Positions 1-14,501 of a stretch of 64,000 bases of DNA are shown here, piece by piece; the stretch's first letter is position 1, and every line of letters starts with the position of its first letter. This stretch comes from Bradyrhizobium barranii subsp. barranii (GTDB lineage Bacteria > Pseudomonadota > Alphaproteobacteria > Rhizobiales > Xanthobacteraceae). The notes beneath the pieces are model-generated. The model had not been told where the DNA came from. It saw only the letters and a list, made by a program, of their open reading frames with translations, and made no database searches. The stretch spans positions 62,001 to 126,000 of the forward strand of contig NZ_CP086136.1 of the NCBI RefSeq assembly GCF_017565645.3, read 5' to 3'. The position numbers were made by a program, and so were the translations under genes.

Positions 1-82
1 CTTTCCCGCGATGGGCCTTGTCCGGGAGGACGGAAAGGGCTATATCAGCGCCAATTCATCTTCTCATACGATCCGCGTAGTG

Positions 83-115
83 AGAGTGGGCCCGAAAGGA
101 CCCGCTCTTTTTTAT
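83..115 (+). terminator. Rho-independent terminator upstream of rimP
   Basis: An 11-bp stem (AGAGTGGGCCC against GGACCCGCTCT, with one G-U pair and one C-A mismatch) is closed by a GAAA loop and followed by six T residues. It probably ends the transcript of the gene left of the window, so rimP would start from its own promoter between here and 250. Bases 116-249 hold no other gene I can support. Confidence 0.7.
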
Positions 116-249
116 TACATACGCGGCTTGGTGGAAGATATGCGGCCCGGCGAGCTGCCGGGATAAAGAGTTCCGAAACAGGCTCTGCAGATCCTAACCT
201 GTTCAAGTCCTTAACCAAGCCTTAACCATCGAGCGCCTTGACCCCTGAT

Positions 250-1008
250 ATGACCGAACCGAACACTGGTTCCACGGATGCCGAGTTGCTGGCCGAGCCG
301 AGGCTCGTGGTCGAGCCGGGCGTGGCGGCTCGTGTGTCTGCGGTCGCAGGTCCAGTGCTCGAGGGCATGGGCTACCGCCTGGTGCGGATCCGCATCTCCG
401 GCGAGGCCGGCTGCACCGTGCAGATCATGGCCGAGCGGCCGGACGGCTCGATGCAGCTCGAGGATTGCGAAGCGATCTCGCGGGCGCTGTCGCCCGTGCT
501 CGACGTCGCGGACCCCATCGACCGCGCTTATCGGCTGGAAATCTCCTCGCCGGGGATCGACCGTCCGCTGGTGCGCCGCTCGGATTTCGAGCGCTATTCC
601 GGCTATCTGGTGAAGATCGACATGGCGGTCGCCCATGAGGGGCGGAAGCGGTTCCGTGGCATGCTTGGTGCCGTCGAAGGCGACCGCGTGCACCTGCGTC
701 GCGACGACGCCAAGGCGAGCGATAATCCCGACGTTCTCCTGACGATGGAAGACATCGGTGAGGCACGTTTGGTGCTGACCGACGAGCTGATCGCGGAATC
801 CATGCGCCGCGGCAAGGCCGAGGAGCGCCAGATGCGCCGCGATCTCGGCATCGAGCCGCCGGCTGCACCGCACGCGGAAATCAGTGCGAAGATCACCAAG
901 AACACCAAGCCGCAAAAAAAGAAGCCGGCCCCGACCAATACGAAGAAGCACCGCCTGGCCGCCGAACGCGCGCGGCGGGGCGAGATCGAGCCTGACGAAG
1001 GAGACTAG
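250..1008 (+). CDS. rimP: Ribosome maturation factor RimP
   Basis: RimP helps assemble the 30S ribosomal subunit. The 252-residue product has the RimP N-terminal domain ([16 protein letters not shown], then [15 protein letters not shown] and the [11 protein letters not shown] motif at about residues 95-106) and an Sm-like C-terminal domain ([21 protein letters not shown]). A lysine/arginine-rich tail of about 50 residues extends beyond the usual bacterial RimP length. The ATG at 250 is preferred over an in-frame TTG at 238. The gene lies two bases before nusA, the standard rimP-nusA order, and heads the operon running through infB. Confidence 0.95.
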   Translation: MTEPNTGSTDAELLAEPRLVVEPGVAARVSAVAGPVLEGMGYRLVRIRISGEAGCTVQIMAERPDGSMQLEDCEAISRALSPVLDVADPIDRAYRLEISSPGIDRPLVRRSDFERYSGYLVKIDMAVAHEGRKRFRGMLGAVEGDRVHLRRDDAKASDNPDVLLTMEDIGEARLVLTDELIAESMRRGKAEERQMRRDLGIEPPAAPHAEISAKITKNTKPQKKKPAPTNTKKHRLAAERARRGEIEPDEGD

Positions 1009-1010
1009 CC

Positions 1011-2621
<1,611 letters not shown>

Positions 2622-2644
2622 GGACGAAGGAGAATGTCGCCCGG

Positions 2645-3328
2645 ATGCTCGCAGATACTGACCACGATCTCGACCATGGACCGCGGACCGAAAGGTCCGC
2701 GACCATGCGGATGTGCGCGGTCAGTCGCGAGGTCCGGCCGATCGACGAGCTGATCCGCTTCGTCATTTCGCCGCAAGGCGACATAGTTCCCGATCTCAAG
2801 CGCAAGCTGCCCGGACGCGGCATGTGGGTCACCGCTTCGCGCGAGGTGGTTGCGGAAGCCGTGCGGCGTCACCAATTTAGCAAAGCCTTCAAGCGCGAGC
2901 TGCGCACTCCCCAGACGCTTCCCGCCGACATCGAGGCGCTCCTGGTTCGGAGCGTGACGGAAGCCCTTGGGATTGCCGCCAAGGCGGGCCAGATTGTGGC
3001 CGGCTTCGGCAAGGTCGAAAGCGCCCTGCGGGAAGGCACGGCCGAGGTCCTGATCCATGCCAGCGACGGGGCCGCGGACGGAATCCGCAAATTGGACATG
3101 CTGGCACGTCAAAATGACGGGAATCGCGGCGCCAAGCCGCAGATTCCCGTCGTCACTGCGTTGAAATCGATAGAATTGGATTTGGCACTTACCCGGTCAA
3201 ATGTGATACATGCTGCCCTGCTCGCGGGCCCGGCGAGCAAGTCATTCCTGTCACGTAGCCAGATGCTGGTCCGATACCGGATGGCGGACGATGACAAGAC
3301 TGCCGAAAAGCCCGGCCAGGATTTCTGA
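2645..3328 (+). CDS. YlxR-family RNA-binding protein (DUF448, with L7Ae-like C-terminal domain)
   Basis: The 227-residue protein combines a YlxR/DUF448 domain (about 20-95: MRMCAVSREVRP, then GRGMWV) with an L7Ae/L30e-like domain (about 105-200: ALGIAAKAGQIVAGFGKVESAL, then VLIHASDGAADG). Both domains are associated with RNA binding, and YlxR proteins sit between nusA and infB in many genomes. In Firmicutes YlxR has been linked to RNase P; whether that holds here is unknown. An ATG at 2634 is out of frame, so 2645 is used. It is co-transcribed with nusA and infB. Confidence 0.9.
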   Translation: MLADTDHDLDHGPRTERSATMRMCAVSREVRPIDELIRFVISPQGDIVPDLKRKLPGRGMWVTASREVVAEAVRRHQFSKAFKRELRTPQTLPADIEALLVRSVTEALGIAAKAGQIVAGFGKVESALREGTAEVLIHASDGAADGIRKLDMLARQNDGNRGAKPQIPVVTALKSIELDLALTRSNVIHAALLAGPASKSFLSRSQMLVRYRMADDDKTAEKPGQDF

Positions 3329-3400
3329 GAGACAACGACGACCCGATAGGACGGTGCGGCAACGCACAACGTTAACAAAGATCAGGATTAGGACTGCTGA

Positions 3401-6109
3401 ATGGTTGATACCAAGACCCCTGACGACAAGAAGCTGAGCGTTCCGAGCAAGACGCTATCGCTCAAGCCGCGCGTCGAAACGGGCACTGTGCGTCAGAGCT
3501 TCAGCCATGGCCGCAGCAAGCAGGTCGTGGTCGAGAAGCGCGGCAAGCGCCGCGTCGACGGCAGCCCCGAACCGCAAGCTCCCGCGGTTGTTGCAAAGCC
3601 GGCACCGGCCGCGCCTGCTCCCGTTCCGGCACGCCCGGCTCCGCCCCGCAACGCCGGCTCCGGCGTGGTGCTGCGCACGCTGACCGAGGACGAACGTTCC
3701 GCCCGCGCCAGCGCGCTGGCCGACGCCAAGGTGCGCGAAGTCGAAGAGCGCCGCCAGGCCGAAGACGAAGCCCAGCGCCGCGCTGTCCGCGAAGCCGCCG
3801 AACGCGTCGAGCGCGAAGCCGCCGAGGCCCGCCGCAAGGCCGAGGATGAGCGCCACCGCCACGAAGAGGAAGCCAAGCGCAAGGCCGAAACCGAGGCCAA
3901 GAAGCGTTTTGGCGAAGGCGAACAGCCGGCGTCAGCCGCGCGCCCTGCAACTGCCGCCCCGGCCGCTCCCGCGCCACGTCCTGGCGCGCCCGCAGCACGC
4001 CCCGGCACCACCACGACCACGGCACGCCCGGGAACAACCACCGCGCGCCCTGGAACGACCACCGCGAGGCCGGGAGGCGGCCCGTTGGGTCGCGCTCCCG
4101 CGGTCGCAGCCGGACCGGACGAGGACGATGGTCCGCGCCAGATCCGTCGCGGTCCCGGCGGCGCCGCGCGTCCCGTGGTAGCCCCCAAGCCCACCCACAA
4201 ACCCGGCCCGCAGAAGGAGCGCGGTCGCCTGACGGTCGTGACCGCATTCAATGCCGACGACGTGCGCGAGCGCTCGATCGCCTCGTTCCGCCGCCGCACT
4301 CAGCGCCTGAAGGGCCATGCCGCGAACGAGCCGAAGGAAAAGCTCATCCGCGAGGTGGTCATTCCGGAAGCGATCACCATCCAGGAGCTCGCCAACCGCA
4401 TGGCCGAGCGCGCGGTGGAAATCATCCGCATGCTGATGAAGCAGGGCGCGATTCACAAGATCACCGACGTGATCGACGCCGACACTGCGCAGCTGATCGC
4501 CGAAGAGCTTGGTCACACCGTCAAGCGCGTTGCCGCGTCCGACGTTGAAGAAGGCCTGTTCGACGCCACCGACGATTCCACCGACACCGAGACGCGGTCG
4601 CCCGTCGTGACCGTGATGGGTCACGTCGACCACGGCAAGACCTCGCTGCTCGACGCGCTCCGCCATGCCAACGTCGTCTCCGGCGAAGCCGGCGGCATCA
4701 CCCAGCATATCGGCGCCTATCAGGTGCTGTCGCCCGAAAGCGGCAAGAAGATCACCTTCATCGACACGCCCGGCCACGCCGCGTTCACCGCGATGCGCGC
4801 CCGCGGCGCCAAGGTGACCGACATCGTCGTGCTGGTGGTTGCTGCCGATGACGGCGTCATGCCGCAGACGATCGAAGCCATCAACCACGCCAAGGCGGCG
4901 CGGGTGCCGATCATCGTTGCCATCAACAAGATCGACAAGCCCGATGCGAAGCCCGAGCGCGTGCGCACCGAGCTGCTCCAGCACGAGGTGCAGGTCGAAT
5001 CCTTCGGCGGCGAAGTCGTCGACGTCGAAGTGTCAGCCAAGAACAAGACCAATCTCGACAAGCTGCTCGAGATGATCGCGCTCCAGGCCGACATCCTCGA
5101 CTTGAAGACCAATTCGGAGCGTCCGGCCGAAGGCACCGTGATCGAAGCCAAGCTCGATCGCGGCCGTGGCCCGGTCGCGACCGTGCTGGTCCAGCGCGGC
5201 ACGCTTCGTGTCGGTGACATCATTGTCGCCGGCGCCGAGATGGGCCGCGTCCGCGCGCTGATCTCGGATCAGGGCGAGACGGTGCATGAGGCCGGTCCTT
5301 CGGTTCCGGTCGAGGTGCTCGGCTTCAACGGTCCGCCGGAGGCCGGCGATCGTCTCGCGGTGGTCGAGAACGAAGCCCGCGCCCGCCAGGTCACCAGCTA
5401 TCGCGCGCACCAGAAGCGCGAGAACGCGGCTGCCTCGATCTCCGGCATGCGCGGCTCGCTCGAGCAGATGATGTCGCAATTGAAGACGGCGGGCCGCAAG
5501 GAATTCCCGCTGATCATCAAGGCCGACGTGCAGGGCTCGCTGGAAGCGATCCTCGGCTCGCTGGAGAAGCTCGGCACCGACGAAGTCGCAGCCCGCATCC
5601 TGCATGCCGGCGTCGGCGGCATCTCGGAATCGGACGTGACGCTCGCGGAAGGCTTCAACGCCGCGATCATCGGCTTCTCGGTTCGTGCCAACAAGGAGGC
5701 GGCTGCGGCCGCCAAGCGCAACGGCATCGAGATCCGCTACTACAACATCATCTACGACCTCGTGGACGACGTGAAGAAGGCGATGAGCGGCCTGCTCGCG
5801 CCGACCTTGCGCGAAACCATGCTGGGCAATGCCGCGATCCTGGAGATCTTCAACATCTCCAAGGTCGGCAAGGTCGCCGGCTGCCGCGTCACCGACGGCA
5901 CCGTGGAACGCGGCGCCAATGTGCGCCTGATCCGCGACAACGTCGTCGTGCACGAAGGCAAGCTGTCGACGCTGAAGCGCTTCAAGGACGAAGTGAAGGA
6001 AGTGCAGTCCGGTCAGGAATGCGGCATGGCCTTCGAGAACTACCACGACATGCGTGCCGGTGACGTGATCGAGTGTTATCGCGTGGAGACGATCCAGCGC
6101 TCCCTGTAA
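3401..6109 (+). CDS. infB: Translation initiation factor IF-2
   Basis: IF-2 is the GTPase that brings initiator tRNA to the 30S subunit and promotes subunit joining. The 902-residue protein has the bacterial IF2 N-terminal helical segment (about 310-380), a GTPase domain with G1 GHVDHGKT at 407-414, G3 DTPGH at 455-459 and G4 NKID at 509-512, then domain II, the IF2 core domain and the C-terminal tRNA-binding domain. Residues about 100-170 form a charged helix rich in Glu, Arg and Lys. Residues about 195-230 are a low-complexity linker with tandem ARPGTTT repeats. The linker is not needed for recognising the family and probably varies in length. Confidence 0.98.
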   Translation: MVDTKTPDDKKLSVPSKTLSLKPRVETGTVRQSFSHGRSKQVVVEKRGKRRVDGSPEPQAPAVVAKPAPAAPAPVPARPAPPRNAGSGVVLRTLTEDERSARASALADAKVREVEERRQAEDEAQRRAVREAAERVEREAAEARRKAEDERHRHEEEAKRKAETEAKKRFGEGEQPASAARPATAAPAAPAPRPGAPAARPGTTTTTARPGTTTARPGTTTARPGGGPLGRAPAVAAGPDEDDGPRQIRRGPGGAARPVVAPKPTHKPGPQKERGRLTVVTAFNADDVRERSIASFRRRTQRLKGHAANEPKEKLIREVVIPEAITIQELANRMAERAVEIIRMLMKQGAIHKITDVIDADTAQLIAEELGHTVKRVAASDVEEGLFDATDDSTDTETRSPVVTVMGHVDHGKTSLLDALRHANVVSGEAGGITQHIGAYQVLSPESGKKITFIDTPGHAAFTAMRARGAKVTDIVVLVVAADDGVMPQTIEAINHAKAARVPIIVAINKIDKPDAKPERVRTELLQHEVQVESFGGEVVDVEVSAKNKTNLDKLLEMIALQADILDLKTNSERPAEGTVIEAKLDRGRGPVATVLVQRGTLRVGDIIVAGAEMGRVRALISDQGETVHEAGPSVPVEVLGFNGPPEAGDRLAVVENEARARQVTSYRAHQKRENAAASISGMRGSLEQMMSQLKTAGRKEFPLIIKADVQGSLEAILGSLEKLGTDEVAARILHAGVGGISESDVTLAEGFNAAIIGFSVRANKEAAAAAKRNGIEIRYYNIIYDLVDDVKKAMSGLLAPTLRETMLGNAAILEIFNISKVGKVAGCRVTDGTVERGANVRLIRDNVVVHEGKLSTLKRFKDEVKEVQSGQECGMAFENYHDMRAGDVIECYRVETIQRSL

Positions 6110-6236
6110 GTCCAAATCTTACCGAAGCGCCCGGATCTTTTTGAGCTATTCCGGCCATCCGCGCCGCATTCGTTTCAACAGGACAAATGACAATGCTCGT
6201 GTCCCAAACGCGGGCACGACGAGGTGATTTTCAACC

Positions 6237-6668
6237 ATGCCCCGCCACCATCAGAAGAAAAGTTCCGCGCCGGGCGGCTCGCAACGCCAGTTGCGTGTCG
6301 GCGAGCAGGTTCGCCACGCGATGGCCGAGATTCTGGCGCAAGGCAATGTGCATGATGCGGACCTCGAAGGTCACATCATCACCGTGCCGGAGGTTCGGAT
6401 GTCGCCCGACCTGAAGCTCGCGACGGTTTACGTGATGCCGCTCGGTGGCCGCGACACCGAGGTCATCATCGCTGCGCTCGAGCGCAACAAGAAATTCCTG
6501 CGCGGCGAAGTCGCGCGGCGCGTTAACCTGAAATTTGCACCTGACCTTCGTTTCCGCGTCGACGAACGATTCGACGAAGCGGAACGGATCGAGAAGCTTT
6601 TGCGAACACCTGCGGTGCAGAAGGACCTGGAACAGGATCCGGATTCGGATCGGGAAGAAGAGCGATGA
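6237..6668 (+). CDS. rbfA: 30S ribosome-binding factor RbfA
   Basis: RbfA is a cold-shock-related 30S maturation factor that binds near helix 1 of 16S rRNA. The 143-residue product has the single KH-like RbfA fold: [16 protein letters not shown] at the start, [17 protein letters not shown], and [19 protein letters not shown] near the end. It follows infB after 127 bases without an obvious terminator. Its stop codon overlaps the truB start (ATGA), which indicates translational coupling. Confidence 0.95.
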   Translation: MPRHHQKKSSAPGGSQRQLRVGEQVRHAMAEILAQGNVHDADLEGHIITVPEVRMSPDLKLATVYVMPLGGRDTEVIIAALERNKKFLRGEVARRVNLKFAPDLRFRVDERFDEAERIEKLLRTPAVQKDLEQDPDSDREEER

Positions 6669-7783
6669 CGATGGACCCGGCTCACGGCACGATCGGCGGC
6701 GAAGAGACCGATCAGCGCGACGTGCAGAAAAATAATTTTGCGGATCTCGGCGGCGATTCCCAGCCGCATCAGGAGCCGCGCCGCGTCAACAACGATCCCC
6801 GCGCCAACAAGCAGAAGGGCAACCAGCCGCGCCGCGACCGCCGCGACGTCCATGGCTGGGTCGTGCTCGACAAGCCGATCGGCATGACCTCGACGCAAGC
6901 CGTCGCCGTGCTCAAGCGCCTGTTCAACGCCAAGCGCGCGGGACACGCCGGCACGCTCGACCCGCTCGCCTCCGGCGGCCTGCCGATCGCGCTCGGCGAG
7001 GCCACCAAGACGGTTCCCTTCGTGATGGACGGCCGCAAGCGCTACCAGTTCACCGTGTGCTGGGGCGAGGAGCGCGACACCGATGATATCGAGGGCCGGG
7101 TCACCGCGACCTCCGACCAGCGCCCGACCCGGGAGGCCATCCTAGCCCTGCTGCCCCGCTTCACCGGGGTGATCGAGCAGATCCCGCCGCGCTATTCCGC
7201 GATCAAGGTCCAGGGCCAGCGCGCCTATGACCTGGCCCGCGACGGCGAGGTCGTGGAACTGGCCCCCCGTCCGGTCGAAATTCATCATTTAACCCTTGTG
7301 GATCAACCGGATAACGACCGGACGGTGTTCGAGGCGGAGTGCGGCAAGGGCACCTATGTCCGGGCGCTGGCCCGCGATATGGGCCGGATTCTCGGCACTT
7401 ACGGCCATATCTGCGCGCTGCGGCGGACCCTGGTCGGCCCATTTGACGAGAACGACATGATTCCGCTGGATCAGTTGGAGGCTTTATGCGATAGAGCCGC
7501 GTCCGGCGAGGGCAGCCTCGCCGACGCGCTTATGCCCGTTGAGACCGCGCTGGACGACATCCCGGCACTGGCCGTCACTCGGGCTGATGCGGCAAGGCTC
7601 CATCGGGGTCAGGCCGTTTTATTGCGCGGACGGGATGCGCCCACTAGTAGCGGCACAGTCTATGTCACGGTGGCAGGCCGTCTATTGGCGCTTGCTGAAG
7701 TCGGCAACGGCGAAATCATCCCCAAGCGTGTGTTCAACCTGACCGGTCTGACTGCCAGCACCGGTCGCAACGAGAGAAACTGA
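6665..7783 (+). CDS. truB: tRNA pseudouridine(55) synthase TruB
   Basis: TruB converts U55 of the T-loop of tRNA to pseudouridine. The 372-residue product has the catalytic motif [12 protein letters not shown] with the nucleophile Asp99, the KRYQF segment, and the [17 protein letters not shown] and [12 protein letters not shown] motifs. About 55 polar residues precede the conserved start ([13 protein letters not shown]), longer than in enterobacterial TruB. The ATG overlaps the rbfA stop by four bases, and rpsO begins two bases after the stop. Confidence 0.96.
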   Translation: MTMDPAHGTIGGEETDQRDVQKNNFADLGGDSQPHQEPRRVNNDPRANKQKGNQPRRDRRDVHGWVVLDKPIGMTSTQAVAVLKRLFNAKRAGHAGTLDPLASGGLPIALGEATKTVPFVMDGRKRYQFTVCWGEERDTDDIEGRVTATSDQRPTREAILALLPRFTGVIEQIPPRYSAIKVQGQRAYDLARDGEVVELAPRPVEIHHLTLVDQPDNDRTVFEAECGKGTYVRALARDMGRILGTYGHICALRRTLVGPFDENDMIPLDQLEALCDRAASGEGSLADALMPVETALDDIPALAVTRADAARLHRGQAVLLRGRDAPTSSGTVYVTVAGRLLALAEVGNGEIIPKRVFNLTGLTASTGRNERN

Positions 7784-7785
7784 CG

Positions 7786-8055
7786 ATGTCGATTGCCGCA
7801 GAACGCAAAGCGGAAGTCATCAAGACGAATGCCAACAAGGCCGGCGACACCGGCTCGCCGGAGGTTCAGGTCGCGATCCTGTCGGAACGCATCAACAACC
7901 TCACCAACCATTTCAAGACCCACGTGAAGGACAACCATTCGCGTCGCGGCCTCTTGAAGCTGGTTTCGACCCGCCGCTCGCTGCTCGACTACCTCAAGAA
8001 GAGGGACGAGGCGCGTTACAAGGCGCTGCTCGAGAAGCACAACATTCGTCGTTAA
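7786..8055 (+). CDS. rpsO: 30S ribosomal protein S15
   Basis: S15 is a primary 16S rRNA-binding protein of the platform. The 89-residue product matches the family's length and shows the helical motifs [28 protein letters not shown] and [14 protein letters not shown]. It starts two bases after truB, leaving no room for a separate leader, so any autoregulatory structure would lie inside truB. A terminator follows at once. Confidence 0.98.
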   Translation: MSIAAERKAEVIKTNANKAGDTGSPEVQVAILSERINNLTNHFKTHVKDNHSRRGLLKLVSTRRSLLDYLKKRDEARYKALLEKHNIRR

Positions 8056-8063
8056 GTGTTCCT

Positions 8064-8087
8064 GCGCGCGCCACTGGCGCGCGTTTT
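8064..8087 (+). terminator. Terminator after rpsO
   Basis: The perfect 9-bp inverted repeat CGCGCGCCA/TGGCGCGCG has a one-base centre, so the tip will open to a small loop. It is followed by TTTT. It probably ends the rimP-rpsO transcript and separates it from pnp. Confidence 0.65.
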
Positions 8088-8147
8088 CGTGCGCGGTTTC
8101 GAACGAAAGCGTTTGTTTAAAGGTTTTTGATCGAGGCTGCGTGCGCG

Positions 8148-8179
8148 TCGGGTGCGAGCCGTTGACGGCTAGCACCCGG
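8148..8179 (+). promoter_or_regulatory. Long hairpin in the pnp leader
   Basis: TCGGGTGC pairs with GCACCCGG and, after one G-A mismatch, AGCCGT pairs with ACGGCT. This gives about 14 base pairs with a tiny loop. It lies about 250 bases upstream of the pnp start in a 343-base stretch (8088-8430) with no gene. In enterobacteria a leader duplex is cut by RNase III and then used by PNPase for autocontrol. That the same happens here is inference. Confidence 0.45.
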
Positions 8180-8398
8180 GCACGATGGGCGAGGACCGCA
8201 ATCCGGTGTTCGCGTTCGTGCCGACTGACAGTCCAGCAGCAATCCGGCGGCTGGGCACAACGGGCAAGGCGCCCGTATGACCCGAAAGGATGGACGCCAT
8301 CCGAAATCCGAAAACCATGGCAGGATCGCAGGACGCTGATCGCCCGCTTCGATCAACGTCCCGCAATCTTGCGCATGGTTTTTGTTTTTCGGGCCGTC

Positions 8399-8424
8399 CT
8401 TCTTTCGAGAACCCATGAAAGAAG
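8399..8424 (+). promoter_or_regulatory. Hairpin covering the pnp ribosome-binding site
   Basis: CTTCTTTC (8399-8406) pairs perfectly with GAAAGAAG (8417-8424) around a 10-base loop. The right arm is the only purine-rich Shine-Dalgarno-like sequence and ends six bases before the pnp ATG at 8431. The hairpin would therefore hide the ribosome-binding site when formed, which suggests translational control of pnp. Confidence 0.5.
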
Positions 8425-8430
8425 ACATCT

Positions 8431-10587
8431 ATGTTCAATAAGCATTCAGTCGAGATCGACTGGGGTGGACGCCCTCTCAAGCTTGAAACCGGCAAGATCG
8501 CGCGTCAGGCCGACGGCGCCGTCGTCGCCACCTATGGCGAGACCGTGGTGCTCGCCACCGTCGTCGCGGCGAAGGCGCCGCGCGAAGGCGTCGACTTCCT
8601 GCCGCTGACGGTCGACTACCAGGAGAAGACCTACGCAGCCGGCCGCATTCCCGGCGGCTATTTCAAGCGCGAGGGTCGTCCGACCGAGAAGGAGACGCTG
8701 GTCTCCCGCCTGATCGACCGTCCGATCCGTCCGCTGTTCGTCGACGGCTGGCGCAACGAGACCCAGGTGATCGTCACCGTGCTGTCGCACGACATGGAGA
8801 ACGATCCCGATATTGTGGCGCTGGTGGCCTCATCGGCCGCGCTGACCCTGTCCGGCGCGCCCTTCAAGGGCCCGATCGGCGCAGCGCGCGTCGGCTTCGC
8901 CAACGACGAGTTCATTCTCAACCCGACGCTCGACGAGATGGTCGACACCCAGCTCGACCTCGTGGTCGCCGGCACGGCCGACGCCGTGCTGATGGTGGAA
9001 TCGGAAGCCAAGGAGCTCAACGAGGACATCATGCTCGGCGCGGTGATGTTCGGTCACCGCCATTTCCAGCCGGTGATCAACGCCATCATCGAGCTCGCCG
9101 AGAAGGCCGCCAAGGAGCCGCGCGAAGTCACGGTGATCGACAACTCGGCGCTCGAGAAGGAAATGCTCGGCCTCGTCGAGCAGGAGCTGCGCGCCGCCTA
9201 CGCCATTCCGGTCAAGCAGGATCGCTACGCCGCGGTCGGCAAGGTCAAGGAAAAGGTGATCGCTCACTACTTCCCCGAAGGGCAGGAGCCGAAATACGAC
9301 AAGCTGCGCATCGGCGGCGTGTTCAAGGAGCTGGAAGCGAAGATCGTTCGCTGGAACATCCTCGACACCGGCAAGCGCATCGACGGCCGCGATAGCAAGA
9401 CCGTGCGCAACATCATCGCCGAAGTCGGCGTGCTGCCCCGCGCCCACGGCTCGGCGCTGTTCACCCGCGGTGAGACCCAGGCGCTGGTCGTGACCACGCT
9501 CGGCACCGGCGAGGACGAGCAGTATATCGACGCGCTGTCCGGAACGTACAAAGAGACGTTCCTGCTGCACTACAACTTCCCTCCCTACTCGGTCGGTGAG
9601 ACCGGTCGCCTCGGCGGCACCAAGCGCCGCGAGATCGGCCACGGCAAGCTGGCCTGGCGCGCGATCCACCCGGTGCTGCCGCCGCATCACGAGTTCCCCT
9701 ACACCACGCGCGTGGTGTCGGAGATCACCGAGTCGAACGGTTCGTCCTCGATGGCTTCGGTCTGCGGCGCTTCGCTCGCGCTGATGGATGCCGGCGTGCC
9801 GTTGAAGCGGCCGACCGCGGGTATCGCGATGGGCCTGATCCTCGAAGACAAGCGCTTCGCGGTTCTCTCGGACATCCTCGGTGACGAGGATCATCTCGGC
9901 GACATGGACTTCAAGGTGGCCGGTACGGAAGCGGGCATCACCTCGCTCCAGATGGACATCAAGATCGAGGGCATCACCGAAGAGATCATGAAGGTCGCAC
10001 TCGGTCAGGCCAAGGATGGTCGCATCCACATCCTCGGCGAGATGGCCAAGGCGCTCACCAACGCCCGCGCCGAGCTCGGCGAATACGCGCCGCGCATCGA
10101 GACCTTCAAGATCGCCACCGACAAGATCCGCGAAGTGATCGGCACCGGCGGCAAGGTGATCCGCGAGATCGTCGAGAAGACCGGCGCCAAGGTCAACATC
10201 GAGGACGACGGCACCGTGAAGGTCGCTTCCAGCGACGGCGAGGCGATGAAGGCCGCGATCAAGTGGATCAAGTCGATCGCGTCCGATCCGGAAGTCGGCC
10301 AGATCTATGACGGCACCGTCGTCAAGGTGATGGAGTTCGGCGCCTTCGTGAACTTCTTCGGCTCCAAGGACGGTCTCGTCCACATCAGCCAGCTCGCTTC
10401 CGCGCGCGTGCAGAAGACCTCCGACGTCGTCAAGGAAGGCGACAAGGTCAAGGTCAAGCTGCTCGGCTTCGACGACCGCGGCAAGACCCGGCTGTCGATG
10501 AAGGTGGTCGACCAGACCACCGGCGAAGACCTCGAGGGCAAGGGCGGCGACGGCGAGAAGGCCCCGCGCGAAGCAGCCGGCGAGTAA
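8431..10587 (+). CDS. pnp: Polyribonucleotide nucleotidyltransferase (PNPase)
   Basis: PNPase degrades RNA 3' to 5' phosphorolytically and works in the degradosome. The 718-residue protein has two RNase PH domains separated by a helical domain (about 1-220 and 315-545), then a KH domain (about 555-620, with [13 protein letters not shown]) and an S1 domain (about 625-695, [18 protein letters not shown]). The C-terminus is a short charged tail. It has its own leader and terminator, so it is a separate transcription unit from rpsO. Confidence 0.98.
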   Translation: MFNKHSVEIDWGGRPLKLETGKIARQADGAVVATYGETVVLATVVAAKAPREGVDFLPLTVDYQEKTYAAGRIPGGYFKREGRPTEKETLVSRLIDRPIRPLFVDGWRNETQVIVTVLSHDMENDPDIVALVASSAALTLSGAPFKGPIGAARVGFANDEFILNPTLDEMVDTQLDLVVAGTADAVLMVESEAKELNEDIMLGAVMFGHRHFQPVINAIIELAEKAAKEPREVTVIDNSALEKEMLGLVEQELRAAYAIPVKQDRYAAVGKVKEKVIAHYFPEGQEPKYDKLRIGGVFKELEAKIVRWNILDTGKRIDGRDSKTVRNIIAEVGVLPRAHGSALFTRGETQALVVTTLGTGEDEQYIDALSGTYKETFLLHYNFPPYSVGETGRLGGTKRREIGHGKLAWRAIHPVLPPHHEFPYTTRVVSEITESNGSSSMASVCGASLALMDAGVPLKRPTAGIAMGLILEDKRFAVLSDILGDEDHLGDMDFKVAGTEAGITSLQMDIKIEGITEEIMKVALGQAKDGRIHILGEMAKALTNARAELGEYAPRIETFKIATDKIREVIGTGGKVIREIVEKTGAKVNIEDDGTVKVASSDGEAMKAAIKWIKSIASDPEVGQIYDGTVVKVMEFGAFVNFFGSKDGLVHISQLASARVQKTSDVVKEGDKVKVKLLGFDDRGKTRLSMKVVDQTTGEDLEGKGGDGEKAPREAAGE

Positions 10588-10611
10588 TCGCTCCGCATAT
10601 CAGAAACACGA

Positions 10612-10639
10612 AGGGCGGCCTCTCGGCCGCCCTTTTTGT
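10612..10639 (+). terminator. Terminator after pnp
   Basis: AGGGCGGCC pairs with GGCCGCCCT around a TCTC loop, followed by TTTTGTTT. It lies between the convergent genes pnp and katG. The T-rich side serves pnp; the opposite strand has no T run after the stem. Confidence 0.85.
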
Positions 10640-10663
10640 TTGTCGCTTGCTTAAGCCCGGGGA

Positions 10664-12943
<2,280 letters not shown>

Positions 12944-13870
12944 ATGGCCAACGTGACGATGCGCCAGCTCAGATATTTCGACGCGCTGGCGCGTCACGGC
13001 CATTTCGGCCGCGCGGCGGAGGCAAGCTCGATCTCCCAGCCGGCCCTGTCGATGCAGATCAAGGAACTGGAGGAGGCGCTCGGCGGCCTGCTGCTGGAGC
13101 GCAGCGCCCGGCAGGTGGCACTGACCCGGTTCGGCGAGGAGCTCGCACCGCGCGTCCGCGACATCCTGCGCTCGGTCGATGAGCTCGGCGATTTCGCGCG
13201 CGCCTCGCAGGACCGGTTTGCGGGCCGGCTGCGGATCGGCATGATCCCGACGATCGCGCCCTATCTGCTGCCGAAGATCACCAAGAATCTCACGCGCATG
13301 CATCCGGAGCTCGACATCCGCGTGCGCGAGACGATGACGCCGCGGCTGATCCAGGAACTGGTCGAAGGCCGGCTCGACACGGCCATCGTCGCACTGCCGG
13401 TGTCCGAGCCTTCACTCACCGAAGTCGCGCTGTTCGACGAAAAATTCCTGCTGGTGCGGCCGGGCTCCGACGAAGGCACACCGGTGCCATCACGCGAGAT
13501 GATGCGTGAGATGCGGCTGCTGCTGCTCGAAGAGGGGCACTGCTTCCGCGATCAGGCGCTGTCGTTCTGCAACATGCAATCGGCGCCGCCGCGCGAGATG
13601 CTGGATGCGAATTCGCTGTCGACGCTGGTCCAGATGGTCAGCGCCGGCATCGGCGTCACCTTGATCCCGGAAATGGCGGTGTCGGTGGAGACACGATCGG
13701 CCTCGGTCTCGCTGTCGCGCTTCCGCGATCCCGAGCCCTCGCGCACCATCGGCATGGTCTGGCGCAAGACCAGCCCGCTGGCGCGGCAGCTGCTGCAGAT
13801 CTCCGAGGTGGTGTGCCTGTCGGCCGGCAAGGCGCGCCCGCGGCAAGCCACGCGCGGCCAACGTGGGTAG
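12944..13870 (+). CDS. oxyR: Hydrogen peroxide-sensing LysR-type regulator OxyR
   Basis: This 308-residue LysR-family protein has an N-terminal winged helix (about 6-65: MRQLRYFDALARHGHFGRAAEASSIS) and a ligand-binding-type domain. Two cysteines at 200 (EGHCFRDQ) and 209 (SFCNMQS) match the redox pair Cys199/Cys208 of E. coli OxyR in context and spacing. Peroxide would form a disulfide there and activate transcription. Its place opposite katG supports control of that gene. An in-frame ATG at 12959 is an alternative start. Confidence 0.93.
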   Translation: MANVTMRQLRYFDALARHGHFGRAAEASSISQPALSMQIKELEEALGGLLLERSARQVALTRFGEELAPRVRDILRSVDELGDFARASQDRFAGRLRIGMIPTIAPYLLPKITKNLTRMHPELDIRVRETMTPRLIQELVEGRLDTAIVALPVSEPSLTEVALFDEKFLLVRPGSDEGTPVPSREMMREMRLLLLEEGHCFRDQALSFCNMQSAPPREMLDANSLSTLVQMVSAGIGVTLIPEMAVSVETRSASVSLSRFRDPEPSRTIGMVWRKTSPLARQLLQISEVVCLSAGKARPRQATRGQRG

Positions 13871-13946
13871 GCGGGAATTTTCCTGAATAGCCGGGATCAT
13901 TCAAGCGAGCCCCCGCGCAAGGCGGCAGATCGAACTGAGAGCACCA

Positions 13947-14411
13947 ATGTCTGATCCCGTCATCCGTCCCGCGCGCACCGACGAATATGACGAGATCGGC
14001 CGCGTCTGGATGGAAAGCTGGGTCTCCACCGGCCTCGCCGAGGCGAGCGAATTCCTGCTGGCAAATCTGCGCGCACGCATCAGGCGCGAGATCGAGAACG
14101 GCTGGAGCCTGTTCGTGGCCGACGACAACGGTACGATCGCCGCCATGCTGGCGCTGCATCTGCCGAAACTCTATCTCGACATGCTTTTCGTCGGGCCCGC
14201 CTACCAAGGCCAATCGCTCGGACGGCAGTTGCTCGCCTTCACGCGCACGCAAATGCCGGATGAAATGTACCTGCGCTGCGTCCGCGAAAACGAAAGAGCC
14301 TGGCGCTGGTACGAGCGCGAAGGCTTTGTGTTCGAGAAGGAAGAGATCGAGCCGTCGAACGGGTTCGTGATGAAGTATTATCGGTGGAAGCGGCAGCGGC
14401 TCACCGGATAG
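13947..14411 (+). CDS. GNAT-family N-acetyltransferase
   Basis: The 154-residue product has the GNAT fold signature. LYLDMLFVGPAYQGQSLGRQLL holds the acetyl-CoA loop (Q-G-Q-S-L-G), and CVRENERAWRWYEREGF is the C-terminal motif. The substrate is not evident. It follows oxyR in the same direction after 76 bases, but nothing shows that they share a function. Confidence 0.85.
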   Translation: MSDPVIRPARTDEYDEIGRVWMESWVSTGLAEASEFLLANLRARIRREIENGWSLFVADDNGTIAAMLALHLPKLYLDMLFVGPAYQGQSLGRQLLAFTRTQMPDEMYLRCVRENERAWRWYEREGFVFEKEEIEPSNGFVMKYYRWKRQRLTG

Positions 14412-14501
14412 ACAGCGATCTCGGGCTGCAGCTTGCGGTTGTCACGATCCCACCCTAGTGTGGCGTATCCGATGACCTCCCGCCTCTGATCCTTGAAATC
14501 C

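Noticed and set aside
11..166. A 51-codon open frame at the left end of the window
   Set aside because: It runs straight through the hairpin and T run of the terminator at 83-115, has no recognisable motif, and its start lies so close to the edge that the true context cannot be seen.
8830..10383. A 517-codon minus-strand frame opposite pnp
   Set aside because: Antisense shadow; the plus strand encodes a complete PNPase with all its domains.
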